Assembly: GCA_964542305.1 (NCBI GenBank)
Contig: CAZITX010000017.1
Location: 1 to 54,346, forward strand
Direction: 5' to 3'
DNA from: DMER64 sp964542305
GTDB lineage: Bacteria; Bacteroidota; Bacteroidia; Bacteroidales; UBA932
DNA length: 54,346 nucleotides
Below, in pieces: positions 8,447 through 16,945 of the stretch (positions within the stretch are counted from its first letter, which is position 1; the number at the start of each line of letters is the position of its first letter). The notes beneath the pieces are model-generated. The model made no database searches, was not told the origin of the DNA, and was given only the letters and a program-made list of their open reading frames with translations. The position numbers and the translations under genes were made by a program.

Positions 8447-9247
8447 ATGAAAACATTCAAGAGATTGTTATGGTTACTGGTAATTTTGTTTGTGGTTGCC
8501 GTGATATATTCATTGTTGTTTCCCGGAAAGATCAGGGTAGTTGACAACATGAGGATGTTTGTCCAGAAACCGCTTATTAAATGGGCGGGACAGATAAAAA
8601 TGTCACAATTAACCTTTTCGGATAATGATGACAATGAAGGGAATACCGATATTTCCCTGGAGGAATTAAAAACGATCGTGAAGGACCTGCCTGCCGGTAG
8701 TATTTTCTTCACACAAACGCGTAACTATCCTTTAAGCGAATTTATTCCCGGCGAATGGAAACATACCGGTATCTTTTTGGGCACCAAAGAACAGATAGGC
8801 CGGCAGATCAAAACAACAGGCAGCCTTTATAAGTCTCTTGATACGCTCATGAACCAAACGGATGTATATGTATTGGACAGTTATTCAGAGGGGGTTCGTG
8901 TTCATCCAGTACAGGAACTTTCCAACATGAAAGAGAAATCATATCTTACACATTTTGCTGCTTTTTCTTTCAACGAGGATTCCCGTCATATAGAAAAGTT
9001 TATAAAAAGTGCATTGATGTATACAGGAAGGGATTACGATTATGACTGGATCACGGAAGACACCCATGCCATTTATTGTTCGGAACTTCTGTATCATACC
9101 CTGAAGGATGTAGGGATAAATATTGGTGAAAGGACAAAAACAGTAAACCGCGATATTTTTTCCCCCGACAACCTGTTCCGTTATTTAACCCTCCATTCCG
9201 GTAAAAGAAAACAGTTTACTTTTTACGGTCTTTTTCACAAACAATAA
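8447..9247 (+). CDS. YiiX/YaeF-type permuted papain-like amidase (peptidase C92 family)
   Basis: 266 residues from the ATG at 8447. An earlier in-frame ATG at 8327 lies upstream of the predicted promoter. The N-terminus is one membrane helix or uncleaved signal (LLWLLVILFVVAVIYSLLF). The circularly permuted NlpC/P60-like order is visible: the catalytic His in EWKHTGIFLG comes before the catalytic Cys in AIYCSELLYHTL. These enzymes act on amide or ester bonds in the envelope; the substrate is unknown. It is followed after 6 bp by the 10-TM exporter gene, so the two form a unit. Confidence 0.75.
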   Translation: MKTFKRLLWLLVILFVVAVIYSLLFPGKIRVVDNMRMFVQKPLIKWAGQIKMSQLTFSDNDDNEGNTDISLEELKTIVKDLPAGSIFFTQTRNYPLSEFIPGEWKHTGIFLGTKEQIGRQIKTTGSLYKSLDTLMNQTDVYVLDSYSEGVRVHPVQELSNMKEKSYLTHFAAFSFNEDSRHIEKFIKSALMYTGRDYDYDWITEDTHAIYCSELLYHTLKDVGINIGERTKTVNRDIFSPDNLFRYLTLHSGKRKQFTFYGLFHKQ

Positions 9248-9253
9248 AAGGTT

Positions 9254-10279
9254 ATGTATGACATCCTGATATCTACCCTCAGGGAATCCCTTCTAATCAC
9301 GGTTTTTGTACTGTTGATGATGGTAGTCATTGAATACATCAATGTACAGACTAAGAATTATTGGGCCGAAAAACTCAAAAATTCCCCGTTTTTGCAAATT
9401 GTTGTTGCCGCATTGCTTGGAATAACCCCGGGTTGTCTGGGCGCTTTTACCGTGGTTTCATTATATACGCACCGGATGATAGGATTGGCGGGGCTTGTAG
9501 CGGTTATGATCGCCACCTCCGGAGATGGTGCTTTCGTAATGTTTGCACTTTTTCCCGGGAAAGCCTTCCTGCTTAACGGTATTTTGTTTGTTCTGGCCGT
9601 TGGGGCCGGATGGGTTGTGCATCTGATAACCAAAAGGAAAAGTGCGCTTAATCCCCACGGCTTCATTATACACGAAAAAGACTATTGCCGTTGTTTCAAT
9701 CCTCAGATCATTCTTCCCCAGTTAAAAAAAATGACGTTTGAACGTGCAATATTACTTCTTTCCACAGTGTTGCTGATTGTGTTGTTTGCGATGGGTGTCA
9801 TTGGTCCTGAAACATGGAACTGGATGAAGATCACACTGCTGGCAGGGTTGTCGTTTTTGTTGTTTGTTTTTTTAACGGTGCCGGAGCATTTCCTGAAAGA
9901 ACACCTGTACGGACATGTGCTGAAAAAGCATTTATTGCGCATTTTCCTGTGGACCTGGGGAGCTTTCATCCTGTTGTATTTTATACAGTCCAGTCTTACC
10001 CTGACTAACCTGATGCAAAACAATATCTACCTTATCCTGCTTTTTGCCGTATTGATTGGACTGATACCGGATTCGGGTCCTCAAATGATCTTTGTGACTC
10101 TGTTTTCCCAGGGTCTTTTGCCTTTTAGCATTTTGTTGGCCAACAGCATTGTGCAGGACGGGCACGGTATGCTTCCTCTTTTTGCCGAGTCAAAGAAAGA
10201 TTTTGTTAAGGTAAAACTGATCAATATGGGCGTGGGATTGGTGGTTGGTCTGCTGTTACTGCTGTTTAACGGATTGTAA
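9254..10279 (+). CDS. Putative 10-TM heavy-metal (manganese) exporter, ArsP_2-like family
   Basis: 341 residues, almost entirely hydrophobic, with about ten membrane helices in two halves. The two halves each carry a related acidic/Gly-Pro signature: GITPGCLGAFTVV with TSGDGAFVMF in the first, and GLIPDSGPQMIFV with VQDGHGMLPL in the second. This is the pattern of the 'putative manganese transporter / 10TM heavy-metal exporter' family. Conserved Asp residues and a Cys/His-containing central loop (HEKDYCRCF) could bind metal. It is translationally linked to the amidase gene. The 3' end overlaps the convergent ABC ATPase gene by 14 bp. Confidence 0.7.
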   Translation: MYDILISTLRESLLITVFVLLMMVVIEYINVQTKNYWAEKLKNSPFLQIVVAALLGITPGCLGAFTVVSLYTHRMIGLAGLVAVMIATSGDGAFVMFALFPGKAFLLNGILFVLAVGAGWVVHLITKRKSALNPHGFIIHEKDYCRCFNPQIILPQLKKMTFERAILLLSTVLLIVLFAMGVIGPETWNWMKITLLAGLSFLLFVFLTVPEHFLKEHLYGHVLKKHLLRIFLWTWGAFILLYFIQSSLTLTNLMQNNIYLILLFAVLIGLIPDSGPQMIFVTLFSQGLLPFSILLANSIVQDGHGMLPLFAESKKDFVKVKLINMGVGLVVGLLLLLFNGL

Positions 10280-10979
10280 CGGCATTCAACAACTCCTGTT
10301 TGATCTTTAGTAAATGCCCAGAGCCGGGATCGCGTTCTCCGGCGGGTTGATCAATATTCATATGAGTCAAAATCCTGGTTGGGGGTTGGCTCAGAACAAT
10401 CACCCGGTCGCTCAGCAGTAGTGCTTCATCTACATCGTGTGTTACGAAAATTACGGTGCGGCGATCGGTCTTCCAGAGTTTAAGGAACCAATTGATAAGA
10501 TTCTTTTTCAGCCCGGCATCAAGTCCTTTTAAGGGTTCGTCCATCAAGATGATATCCGAAGGACAGGCAAAAGCCCTGGCTATGGAGACACGTTGACGCA
10601 TACCCCCGCTCAACTGAGATGGATAAAAACCGGCAAATCCATCCAGTTCAACTTGTTTTATAAGTTGTTCCGTATGCTTTTCTCTTTCATCGGAAGGCAT
10701 TTCCCGGCTTAAAACAAACTCAATATTACCCCTGACCGTTTTCCAGGGCAACAGACGGGGATCCTGGAAGACATAGGAAAGCATCTTGTTTTCAAAACCA
10801 ATCAATTCTCCTGAATCCGGAGGTATTAAATTGCCGATAATATTCAATAAAGTTGTTTTTCCGCAACCCGACGGTCCCAGCATACAGGTAATGGTATCTT
10901 CGGGAAATGTGACTTCAAAATCCTGAAGAACAACAACATCTTTGAATGATTTGTTAAGATTCCGTATTAGAAGGCTCAT
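10266..10979 (-). CDS. ABC transporter ATP-binding protein, NitT/TauT (SsuB-like) family
   Basis: 237 residues from the ATG at 10979, chosen because it makes an ATGA overlap with the permease stop and has a GGAGGGTGGGA-type ribosome site before it; an alternative ATG lies five codons upstream. Walker A GPSGCGKTT, signature LSGGMRQR, Walker B IILMDEPLKGLD and the H-loop FVTHDVDEALLLSD are all intact. The family energises uptake of sulfonates, nitrate, taurine, thiamin precursors and similar small solutes. It is the last gene of a three-gene importer operon. Confidence 0.9.
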   Translation of the reverse strand: MSLLIRNLNKSFKDVVVLQDFEVTFPEDTITCMLGPSGCGKTTLLNIIGNLIPPDSGELIGFENKMLSYVFQDPRLLPWKTVRGNIEFVLSREMPSDEREKHTEQLIKQVELDGFAGFYPSQLSGGMRQRVSIARAFACPSDIILMDEPLKGLDAGLKKNLINWFLKLWKTDRRTVIFVTHDVDEALLLSDRVIVLSQPPTRILTHMNIDQPAGERDPGSGHLLKIKQELLNAVTIR

Positions 10980-11737
10980 GATCCCACCCTCCATTTTTCA
11001 ATTTTACGTTCTCCCCAGCGTATCATCTTTTCAAAAACAAAGCTTATCAATATGGCTATCAATGTCCAGGCTATTACAGCATCCACGTTTAAAAACGTTT
11101 GTGCAACCTGCATCCTGGTGCCAATACCGTATACAGGCTGGCTGAGAACTTCCCCGATTATGATAGCCCGCCATCCGATTCCCATGGCACTGGACGCCCC
11201 GCTTATAATAAAAGGAACAATCGCAGGCAGGTATACACCGGTAATGATCCTGCGTTTGTTCACTTTATAAAAAACTGCCATTTCAACCAATCCCGGGTCT
11301 ACGCTCCTTATACCGTCGGACACGTTGGTACAAATAAAGGGAAACATGGTAAGTAACGCTATGAAAACGGGTACTGTTCCCGGATCAAACCAGATCAGGG
11401 CCAGAAGGATGAGTGAGATGACCGGCACCGACCGGACCGTTACCAATAACGGAGTGATAAATGCATTGAACCCCGGGCTGATCCCGGCAATGATCCCGGT
11501 TACAAGTCCTAAAAAGAAAGATATAATAAAACCGACGAGCCCTCTAAGAACCGTACTCCCGGCTACAACCAAAAAGTCTTTGTCCGTGAATAACTGCAGT
11601 ACCGTCAGAAATGTGTCTTCAGGCTGAGGTATAATAAAGGCAGAATGGAAATATAGCGCAAGAATCTTCCAGAGCGCCAGTAAAAAAAACACGGAAGCTA
11701 TGTTAAGGAGCCTTTTTTTAGTAATAAAACGTTTCAT
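10976..11737 (-). CDS. ABC transporter permease, NitT/TauT (SsuC-like) family
   Basis: 253 residues with six predicted membrane helices. The inner-membrane coupling motif is visible as AFFYKVN-like sequence (EMAVFYKVNKRRIITGVYLPA), followed by SGASSAMGIGWRAIIIGE, which is the family's EAA loop region. The start overlaps the upstream binding-protein gene by 20 bp. Together with the ATPase and lipoprotein genes it makes a complete importer. Confidence 0.9.
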   Translation of the reverse strand: MKRFITKKRLLNIASVFFLLALWKILALYFHSAFIIPQPEDTFLTVLQLFTDKDFLVVAGSTVLRGLVGFIISFFLGLVTGIIAGISPGFNAFITPLLVTVRSVPVISLILLALIWFDPGTVPVFIALLTMFPFICTNVSDGIRSVDPGLVEMAVFYKVNKRRIITGVYLPAIVPFIISGASSAMGIGWRAIIIGEVLSQPVYGIGTRMQVAQTFLNVDAVIAWTLIAILISFVFEKMIRWGERKIEKWRVGS

Positions 11738-12680
11738 CGGGCATTTTTTCTCCGATTATCAGAGGATTCATATTATAAAACACATTCAGATAATCCGTGA
11801 TCTGAGAACGGATCTCCCTGGCCCTTACAAAATACAATCCCGATCCGGGAATGGCCTGTAGGGCGACTTCTGTATTGGGAAGAATTCCGTATCGGGCAAT
11901 TAAAACAGCGGCACTGTCCGGATTTTGATTTACCCACAGGGAAGATTTTTCATAATCGTTCAGAACTGCCTCCACCAGGCGGGGATCGTTCTCAATAATA
12001 TCATCTCTGACCAGAAGGGCTGTTTGGGCAATAGGAGATCCCTGTATCTTTTCCCATTCGCTGTTTAGATCAAAAACTGCACGGACCAGTTTGTTTTTTT
12101 GTATAACCAGGCTGACCAACGGTTCGGAAATTACGCCGAGTTCCGCCCTGCCTGCGGCAACGGCATTGGCCAGATCAATATGGGTGGGAAAACTATAATC
12201 CAGTGTGATATCCTTTTGGGGATCGAGGCCGTGCTTTTCCAGCAGATACTGAAAAAGAACATCCGGAGTCATTCCCCGTGCCATAACGTGCACTTTTTTA
12301 TGCCGGAGGTCTTCCCAACGGGTAATAGTGCTGTCGTTACCGAACAAAAAGAGGGTTCCCCATACCGGAATGGCAATAAGCCGGTATTCCAGTCCTTTGT
12401 TATAGGTTATGGCGGCCATGGTCGTTGGAAGTACAGCAAAGTCCGCCTTCCCGTCAAGCATCATTTTCCGGACCTGTATGGGCTCATTAACTATCTGGAC
12501 CTTAATACCCGGTTCTTCAACACCATCAAGACTGTCAATAAGTTTTATCATTCCCATGGCTGAGGGTCCTTTAAGTGTAGCTATGGTCACTACTGTTTTC
12601 TGATCATTCCTGCCGGTCCTGTTGGAGCAATTTCCCAGCAAGATTACAGACAGTATACAAAAAACGTATAAAACGCGCAT
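11718..12680 (-). CDS. ABC transporter substrate-binding lipoprotein (NMT1/THI5-like fold)
   Basis: About 320 residues from the ATG at 12680; the longer frame needs a TTG start. The signal peptide ends with LLGNC, a lipobox. The mature part has the type-II periplasmic binding fold of the NitT/TauT/NMT1 group: VTIATLKGPSAMGMIKLID, KADFAVLPTTMAAITYNKG, and a hinge region near GRAELGVISEPLV. It should deliver a ligand crossing the outer membrane to the inner-membrane permease. The substrate is not evident: no thiamin, taurine or nitrate genes are nearby. The divergent TonB receptor is the likely outer-membrane partner. Confidence 0.82.
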   Translation of the reverse strand: MRVLYVFCILSVILLGNCSNRTGRNDQKTVVTIATLKGPSAMGMIKLIDSLDGVEEPGIKVQIVNEPIQVRKMMLDGKADFAVLPTTMAAITYNKGLEYRLIAIPVWGTLFLFGNDSTITRWEDLRHKKVHVMARGMTPDVLFQYLLEKHGLDPQKDITLDYSFPTHIDLANAVAAGRAELGVISEPLVSLVIQKNKLVRAVFDLNSEWEKIQGSPIAQTALLVRDDIIENDPRLVEAVLNDYEKSSLWVNQNPDSAAVLIARYGILPNTEVALQAIPGSGLYFVRAREIRSQITDYLNVFYNMNPLIIGEKMPDETFYY

Positions 12681-12713
12681 GATCGTAAATTTTAACAAAA
12701 ATAGAACAATTTA

Positions 12714-12743
12714 TTGCAGCCGGGTTAAAATGTTTTATCTTTG
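12714..12743 (+). promoter_or_regulatory. Promoter of the TM1266-like/TonB receptor operon
   Basis: A TTG -33 core at 12714-12716 is followed after 19 bp by a perfect -7 box TATCTTTG at 12736-12743. Transcription should start near 12748, leaving a leader of about 90 nt before the ATG at 12839. Confidence 0.6.
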
Positions 12744-12761
12744 TCGTCAAATAATTATCAT

Positions 12762-12808
12762 CGTGTCCATACTGAGATGAAGGGATTGTCCCGGTCAAGG
12801 AAGGCACG
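12762..12808 (+). promoter_or_regulatory. Candidate structured 5' leader (possible riboswitch-like element)
   Basis: Inside the predicted leader, CGTG (12762-12765) plus CC (12767-12768) can pair with GG (12803-12804) plus CACG (12805-12808), closing a region that holds the hairpin GGGA-TTG-TCCC (12782-12792) and purine-rich joints (CTGAGATGAA, GGTCAAGGAA). Such purine-rich internal loops enclosed by a closing helix are typical of structured RNAs. It does not match the TPP, cobalamin, fluoride or SAM-I cores that I know. An unusually strong GGAGG site follows at about 12827, rare in this phylum. No covariation evidence is available. Confidence 0.3.
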
Positions 12809-12838
12809 AATCAAATAATCTAATCCGGAGGTATTCTG

Positions 12839-13084
12839 ATGGAAAAGAGAGTAGGAACCGTAATCATTCAGATCAACAGCCATGAGCATGTCGCCTTATT
12901 GAACGACATACTCTCGCAGCATGCTGACATTATTCTGGGAAGACAGGGTCTTCCGCGAAGTAATGGCAAAAGTCTTATTTCCCTTATTCTTGAAGGTACC
13001 ACAGATCAGATTGGATCCCTGACCGGCAGTTTAGGCCGTTTGAAAGGGATACAGGTAAAGTCGGTACTTTTAAAGAATATATAG
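12839..13084 (+). CDS. TM1266-family putative iron-only hydrogenase system regulator
   Basis: 81 residues, the full length of this small family of ACT/NikR-C-terminal-like proteins. The sequence begins EKRVGTVIIQINSHEHV and contains the family's DIILGRQGLP turn and the SLISLILEGTTDQIGSLTGSL strand-helix pattern. Family members usually sit beside the [FeFe]-hydrogenase maturation genes hydE/hydF/hydG and have been proposed as regulators, but lack an obvious DNA-binding domain. Here it is 1 bp from a TonB receptor gene and 35 kb from hydABC, which is unusual. The GGAGG ribosome site supports this start. Confidence 0.8.
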   Translation: MEKRVGTVIIQINSHEHVALLNDILSQHADIILGRQGLPRSNGKSLISLILEGTTDQIGSLTGSLGRLKGIQVKSVLLKNI

Positions 13085-13085
13085 A

Positions 13086-15281
13086 ATGAAAAAATTTCCC
13101 ATTACCCTTGCCACAGTCTTTTTGTTGATGGCCTCTCTGTCATCTGGTTACAGCCAAAATCAAAACGATACGATTCCTGTTCCGGTAGATCTGGGAGAAA
13201 TTGTCGTTACCAGCCTGCGTATTGACAGGCGAATTAAAGATCTGCCCGTATCCATGGCTGTTGTGGATTCCACCCAGTACCTGAAACGCTCGGCTCTTAC
13301 CTTGTCCAATGTGCTGGAAGATGAACCGGGTGTATCCAGGGGAGGCGACGGAGTCTGGGCTACCAATATAAATATACGGGGATTCGGAGAAGACAGGCTT
13401 GTAATTCTTGTTGACGGGAATCGGGTGGAAACAGCTACTGACCTGACCGCTTCATTCAGTATGATAGATGTAAACGATATTGATCACGTGGAGATTATAA
13501 AAGGGGCGCAATCTTCCCTTTACGGAACAGGAGCCATGGGCGGTATAGTGAATATTATTACCAAAAAAGGCCATTTCGCTACAAAACCTTATGTAAAGGG
13601 AGATGTTGTATCCGGTTTTGCATCGGTAAACAGATTGTTTTCCAACCATGCATCAATCAGCGCAGGTTCCAAAAAATGGTATTTAACTCTCGGCGGGACG
13701 TATGCCAAAGCAGGCGATTTGCGCACTCCTGACGGTATACTGCCCAACAGCCATTATACCACGGACAACATCTCGGCAAAATTTGGCGTAAAACCTTTCG
13801 CCAATCATTTATTCAGGATCCAATACCAGAGAAACTGGTCAAAAGATGTCGGGATCCCCGGAGGAAGCGCTTTCCCCGGTCCGTCTACGGCAACTTATAC
13901 CGACATAGGACGCCATTTGCTTTCTGCCAGTTATTCCATAACCGGTATTACAGAAAAATTCTCTGCACTGGAACTCAAATATTTTACCCAGTACATTGTC
14001 AGGGATGTATCGCTGGAGCCCAATACGGTGACCAATGCGACACTACCCAACGGGAATATTCAACGTACGACTCCGGAGGTATTTTACCCTTTCGGAAAAC
14101 ATCTGACAAACGGTGTCCAGCTCCAAAGTACATGGGATCTGACAGCCAACAATGTGTTGATAGCCGGAGTGGATGTTTGGGGTCGTAAACTCACCACTGG
14201 AAGGGAAAAACACATCACGGTAGAGGTTTTGAACCCTGCCGGTGATATCCTGAAGACCAACAACATTATCCGGGGTGAAACTCCTATTCCCGAATCGAGT
14301 TTCAGCAGTGCCGGTTTGTTTTTTCAGAATGAAACGCGTTTCCTGGATGACAAGCTGACCTTAATCCTGGGAGGCCGGTTTGACGGTATCCTGATCAAAA
14401 ACGAACAGGGTGTAGACGTGGATTATATCAGTATCAACGGGGACCGGAACGATAATCCGCCCGCGCAACGGATCACTTTCCCGGCGGGAAAAGAAAAAAG
14501 TATGTCCTGGAGTGCCAATGCCGGTTTGCTATACCGGCTTGTTAAAGATGTTGATCTTTCGTTGAATCTGGCCAGGGCTTTCAGGGCTCCGTCACTCGAA
14601 GAACGTTTCAAATACATTGACCTGGGAAATTTTGTCCGGCTGGGAGATCCGTCACTGGAACCTGAAAAATCCTATTCGGCCGACCTGGGACTGAGAGTAT
14701 GGAAATCAAAGTTTAACCTGCAGGCAGATCTGTTTGTGAATAGTATTACCAATATGATCGTGGAGCAGCCGGGTGAATTTGTTTACAGGCTTACTTCCGA
14801 ATCAGATCCTCAAATGATCCCTGCCCTGATCAATGCCAATGTGAGAAAAGCATTATTGTATGGGTTTGATATGAAATTTGCCTACAATTTCAGTACTGAT
14901 TTTGTATTGTTCGGTTCGGGAGCCTATGTTCGCGGTATGGCCCTGGAAACAGACGGTAACCTTCCGCTCATTCCGCCGTTAAATGGGCGTTTGGGTTTAC
15001 GGTATACCAATTCCGGCCTGGGCTCTTTGGAGTTTTCCGTCTTTGGAGCCGCTCGTCAGGATAAAATTGCTGAAGGAGAAAAGGAAACACCGGGATATTA
15101 CCGGTTAGATGCAGCATTGAATACAAAAACAATGTACCTGGGACCTGTTGGATTTCAGTTTTTTGCAGGGATTGACAACATCACCAACAACCGCTACACC
15201 AACCACCTGTCCACCAACCGCGGAGACATAAGCGTAGAACCCGGACGGAATATTTACCTGAGGTTAAAATTGTCTTTTTAA
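13086..15281 (+). CDS. TonB-dependent outer-membrane receptor
   Basis: 731 residues. A signal peptide (ending GYSQ) precedes a TonB-box-like stretch (LGEIVVTSLRI), a plug domain of about 110 residues (VLEDEPGVSRGGDGVWATNINIRGFG; DVNDIDHVEIIKGAQSSLYG; MGGIVNIITKKG) and a 22-strand barrel that ends in the C-terminal aromatic strand NIYLRLKLSF. There is no N-terminal CarboxypepD/SusC extension, so it is a siderophore/vitamin/metal-type receptor and not a glycan receptor. It is co-transcribed with the TM1266-like gene and divergent from an ABC importer, which suggests one uptake route across both membranes. Confidence 0.9.
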   Translation: MKKFPITLATVFLLMASLSSGYSQNQNDTIPVPVDLGEIVVTSLRIDRRIKDLPVSMAVVDSTQYLKRSALTLSNVLEDEPGVSRGGDGVWATNINIRGFGEDRLVILVDGNRVETATDLTASFSMIDVNDIDHVEIIKGAQSSLYGTGAMGGIVNIITKKGHFATKPYVKGDVVSGFASVNRLFSNHASISAGSKKWYLTLGGTYAKAGDLRTPDGILPNSHYTTDNISAKFGVKPFANHLFRIQYQRNWSKDVGIPGGSAFPGPSTATYTDIGRHLLSASYSITGITEKFSALELKYFTQYIVRDVSLEPNTVTNATLPNGNIQRTTPEVFYPFGKHLTNGVQLQSTWDLTANNVLIAGVDVWGRKLTTGREKHITVEVLNPAGDILKTNNIIRGETPIPESSFSSAGLFFQNETRFLDDKLTLILGGRFDGILIKNEQGVDVDYISINGDRNDNPPAQRITFPAGKEKSMSWSANAGLLYRLVKDVDLSLNLARAFRAPSLEERFKYIDLGNFVRLGDPSLEPEKSYSADLGLRVWKSKFNLQADLFVNSITNMIVEQPGEFVYRLTSESDPQMIPALINANVRKALLYGFDMKFAYNFSTDFVLFGSGAYVRGMALETDGNLPLIPPLNGRLGLRYTNSGLGSLEFSVFGAARQDKIAEGEKETPGYYRLDAALNTKTMYLGPVGFQFFAGIDNITNNRYTNHLSTNRGDISVEPGRNIYLRLKLSF

Positions 15282-15779
15282 TCTTTCACCGCGCGGATTA
15301 CGACCTGATCCGTGAACCGGGGCAGAAAGCATAGACTGGAATAAAACCGACAGTTTTTCCTGCTGTTCCGGCCTTAGAACACTTTGCATATTGCAATAAT
15401 AATCGAATGTCAGGATCTTTAATGTTTTGTGCATTTCGCCGAGTTCTCCGGCAAGTTGATCCAGTTGATCCCTGTCCGGATCCACGGACCTCAATTCCCG
15501 GGCCATCCGGCTTCTAACGCTGTTCATGGCCATCAGGGTCCTGTTTGCGGAACGGTTGTACACACGGCGGAAATCCCTGAATTGTTCTTGTTGGGAAGCA
15601 TCCAGATCCAGCTCCTGTGCAATGAAATTCCCAAATTGCCGGGCAGGGATATCTTCTATCTGTTCCAGTGCTTCTTCATCATTTTTCAGATGGGTCCTGT
15701 ATGTTATTATGACGGCAATATTGATCCCTAGCAGAAAAACCGCCAGGACGATCAAGATTGTTTTTGAATATTTACCCAT
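15264..15779 (-). CDS. Spy/CpxP-like periplasmic protein (heavy-metal-sensor type)
   Basis: 171 residues. One N-terminal membrane helix (ILIVLAVFLLGINIAVIITY) is followed by an all-helical periplasmic part with the Spy/CpxP pattern: DLDASQQEQFRDFRRVYN and VLRPEQQEKLSVLFQSM. The family includes chaperones and metal-responsive inhibitors of envelope signalling. It lies 11 bp after the anti-sigma gene and so belongs to the same envelope-stress module. The 3' end overlaps the convergent TonB receptor gene by 18 bp. Confidence 0.75.
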   Translation of the reverse strand: MGKYSKTILIVLAVFLLGINIAVIITYRTHLKNDEEALEQIEDIPARQFGNFIAQELDLDASQQEQFRDFRRVYNRSANRTLMAMNSVRSRMARELRSVDPDRDQLDQLAGELGEMHKTLKILTFDYYCNMQSVLRPEQQEKLSVLFQSMLSAPVHGSGRNPRGERLKRQF

Positions 15780-15790
15780 AACGATGGTTT

Positions 15791-16207
15791 TTAAAAGTCG
15801 TCTTCAAGAAGCAGGGATTCCATATTTTCAATTTCCTGGTCCTGAAACAGATATGCGACTTCACGCTCCTGATCTGTCGTGTTCGGGGTCATAGTGAATT
15901 GTCCCAGCAAAATGCCCGAGAATATGCCTATGACCAAGGCAATGGCAATTGCCAACGGTCGCAAAATCCTTTTGGTTTTGTGTGTTTCTGCATTTGCTAA
16001 ACGGCCTTGAATACGAGTAAATAAGAAGGGTTTATTCTCAATGATTTTTTCGATTTCGGCTTGAGCCAATATTTCTTTTAGATACTCCAGCTTAGCCCGG
16101 CAATCCGGACATTGTTCCAGGTGAGCGGCAACAACAACGGTTTCCTCCGGGTTGAGGGAGTTTTCAATAAAGAAGATCAATTTCTTTTCCGTTGATTTGC
16201 AGTTCAT
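15791..16207 (-). CDS. Zinc-finger anti-sigma factor
   Basis: 138 residues from the ATG at 16207; the open frame extends 19 codons further but that part lies in the promoter palindrome. The N-terminal zinc-binding anti-sigma domain shows the His-x3-Cys-x2-Cys motif AHLEQCPDC. One membrane helix (LAIAIALVIGIFSGILLGQF) near residue 95 divides it from a short acidic periplasmic tail. It should hold the divergently encoded ECF sigma factor at the membrane. Placement on the opposite strand from its sigma gene is less common than a sigma-anti-sigma operon. Confidence 0.8.
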   Translation of the reverse strand: MNCKSTEKKLIFFIENSLNPEETVVVAAHLEQCPDCRAKLEYLKEILAQAEIEKIIENKPFLFTRIQGRLANAETHKTKRILRPLAIAIALVIGIFSGILLGQFTMTPNTTDQEREVAYLFQDQEIENMESLLLEDDF

Positions 16208-16221
16208 TTTCTTATATTTTG

Positions 16222-16292
16222 TATGTTTGACACATACTAACGGAAAAACTTGCGTTCCGCACAAGTATTTTCCGATTAACGTGTCAAATATA
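16222..16292. promoter_or_regulatory. 71-bp imperfect palindrome between divergent sigma and anti-sigma genes
   Basis: Two nested inverted repeats share one centre near 16257. The outer arms are TTTGACAC (16226-16233) and GTGTCAAA (16281-16288), extended by three more matching outer bases with one mismatch. The inner arms are CGGAAAAACTTG (16241-16252) and CAAGTATTTTCCG (16262-16274), with one bulged base. The GTGTC and GGAA blocks resemble ECF-type -10 and -35 elements, so both genes may be read from one symmetric autoregulated promoter region. Confidence 0.6.
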
Positions 16293-16309
16293 TTGTTTTT
16301 TAGAGAACA

Positions 16310-16867
16310 TTGGACACAAATATCACAGACAGATTAATTCAGGGCGATGAAAATGCGTTCAGGGAACTGGTGGAGGAGTACCGGCAGATGGTGTTCCGCA
16401 CCTGTATGGGTGTTTTGCACAACTCCGGGGACGCCGATGATGTTACCCAGGAAGTTTTTATTGAAGTATTCCGGTCCATGGGAAAGTTCCGGGCGGATGC
16501 GAAAATTTCCACCTGGCTGTACAGGATAGCATTAAACAAATCGTTGAATTTTATTAGAGATAACCGAAAACACAGGGCTTTATCATTATCGGGAACCCCA
16601 CCAAATGATGCATTGGCTGCTCATGGAACCGACGGGCCGGAAGAGGTCCTGCAGAATAAAGAGAAGAAAAAGATACTGGAACAGGCAATAGATTCTCTTC
16701 CTGCCAAGCAGAAAAAAGCTTTTGTGTTGAGTAAATACGACGATCTTTCCTATAAGGAAATTGCCGAAGTAATGAAATTGTCTGTTTCTTCCGTTGAATC
16801 TCTGTTGTTCAGGGCAAGACAAAATCTGCAAAAGAAACTTTTGGATTGTTACAGGAAATCCTGTTGA
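16310..16867 (+). CDS. ECF (RpoE-like) RNA polymerase sigma factor
   Basis: 185 residues with a TTG start at 16310 that gives the usual N-terminus (ITDRLIQGDENAFRELVEEY). Region 2 carries DVTQEVFIEVFRSMGKFR, and region 4 carries LPAKQKKAFVLSKYDDLSYKEIAEVMKLSVSSVESLLFRARQ, the promoter -35 binding helix-turn-helix. No ATG is available near the start. It should be kept inactive by the divergent zinc-finger protein and released by envelope stress. The next gene in its operon encodes a Spy-like periplasmic protein, a plausible target. Confidence 0.92.
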   Translation: MDTNITDRLIQGDENAFRELVEEYRQMVFRTCMGVLHNSGDADDVTQEVFIEVFRSMGKFRADAKISTWLYRIALNKSLNFIRDNRKHRALSLSGTPPNDALAAHGTDGPEEVLQNKEKKKILEQAIDSLPAKQKKAFVLSKYDDLSYKEIAEVMKLSVSSVESLLFRARQNLQKKLLDCYRKSC

Positions 16868-16945
16868 TGTTTTTTTGTCACTTTCGCAAGTTTTTATGGG
16901 TTGTTGGTGTCTTACAGGCAAACAAACCATTAAATAATTCAAGCT

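Noticed and set aside
12744..12838. TPP riboswitch in the leader of the TM1266/TonB operon
   Set aside because: It contains CTGAGA, but the second TPP core (CCTGATCTGG-like) is missing and pairing differs.
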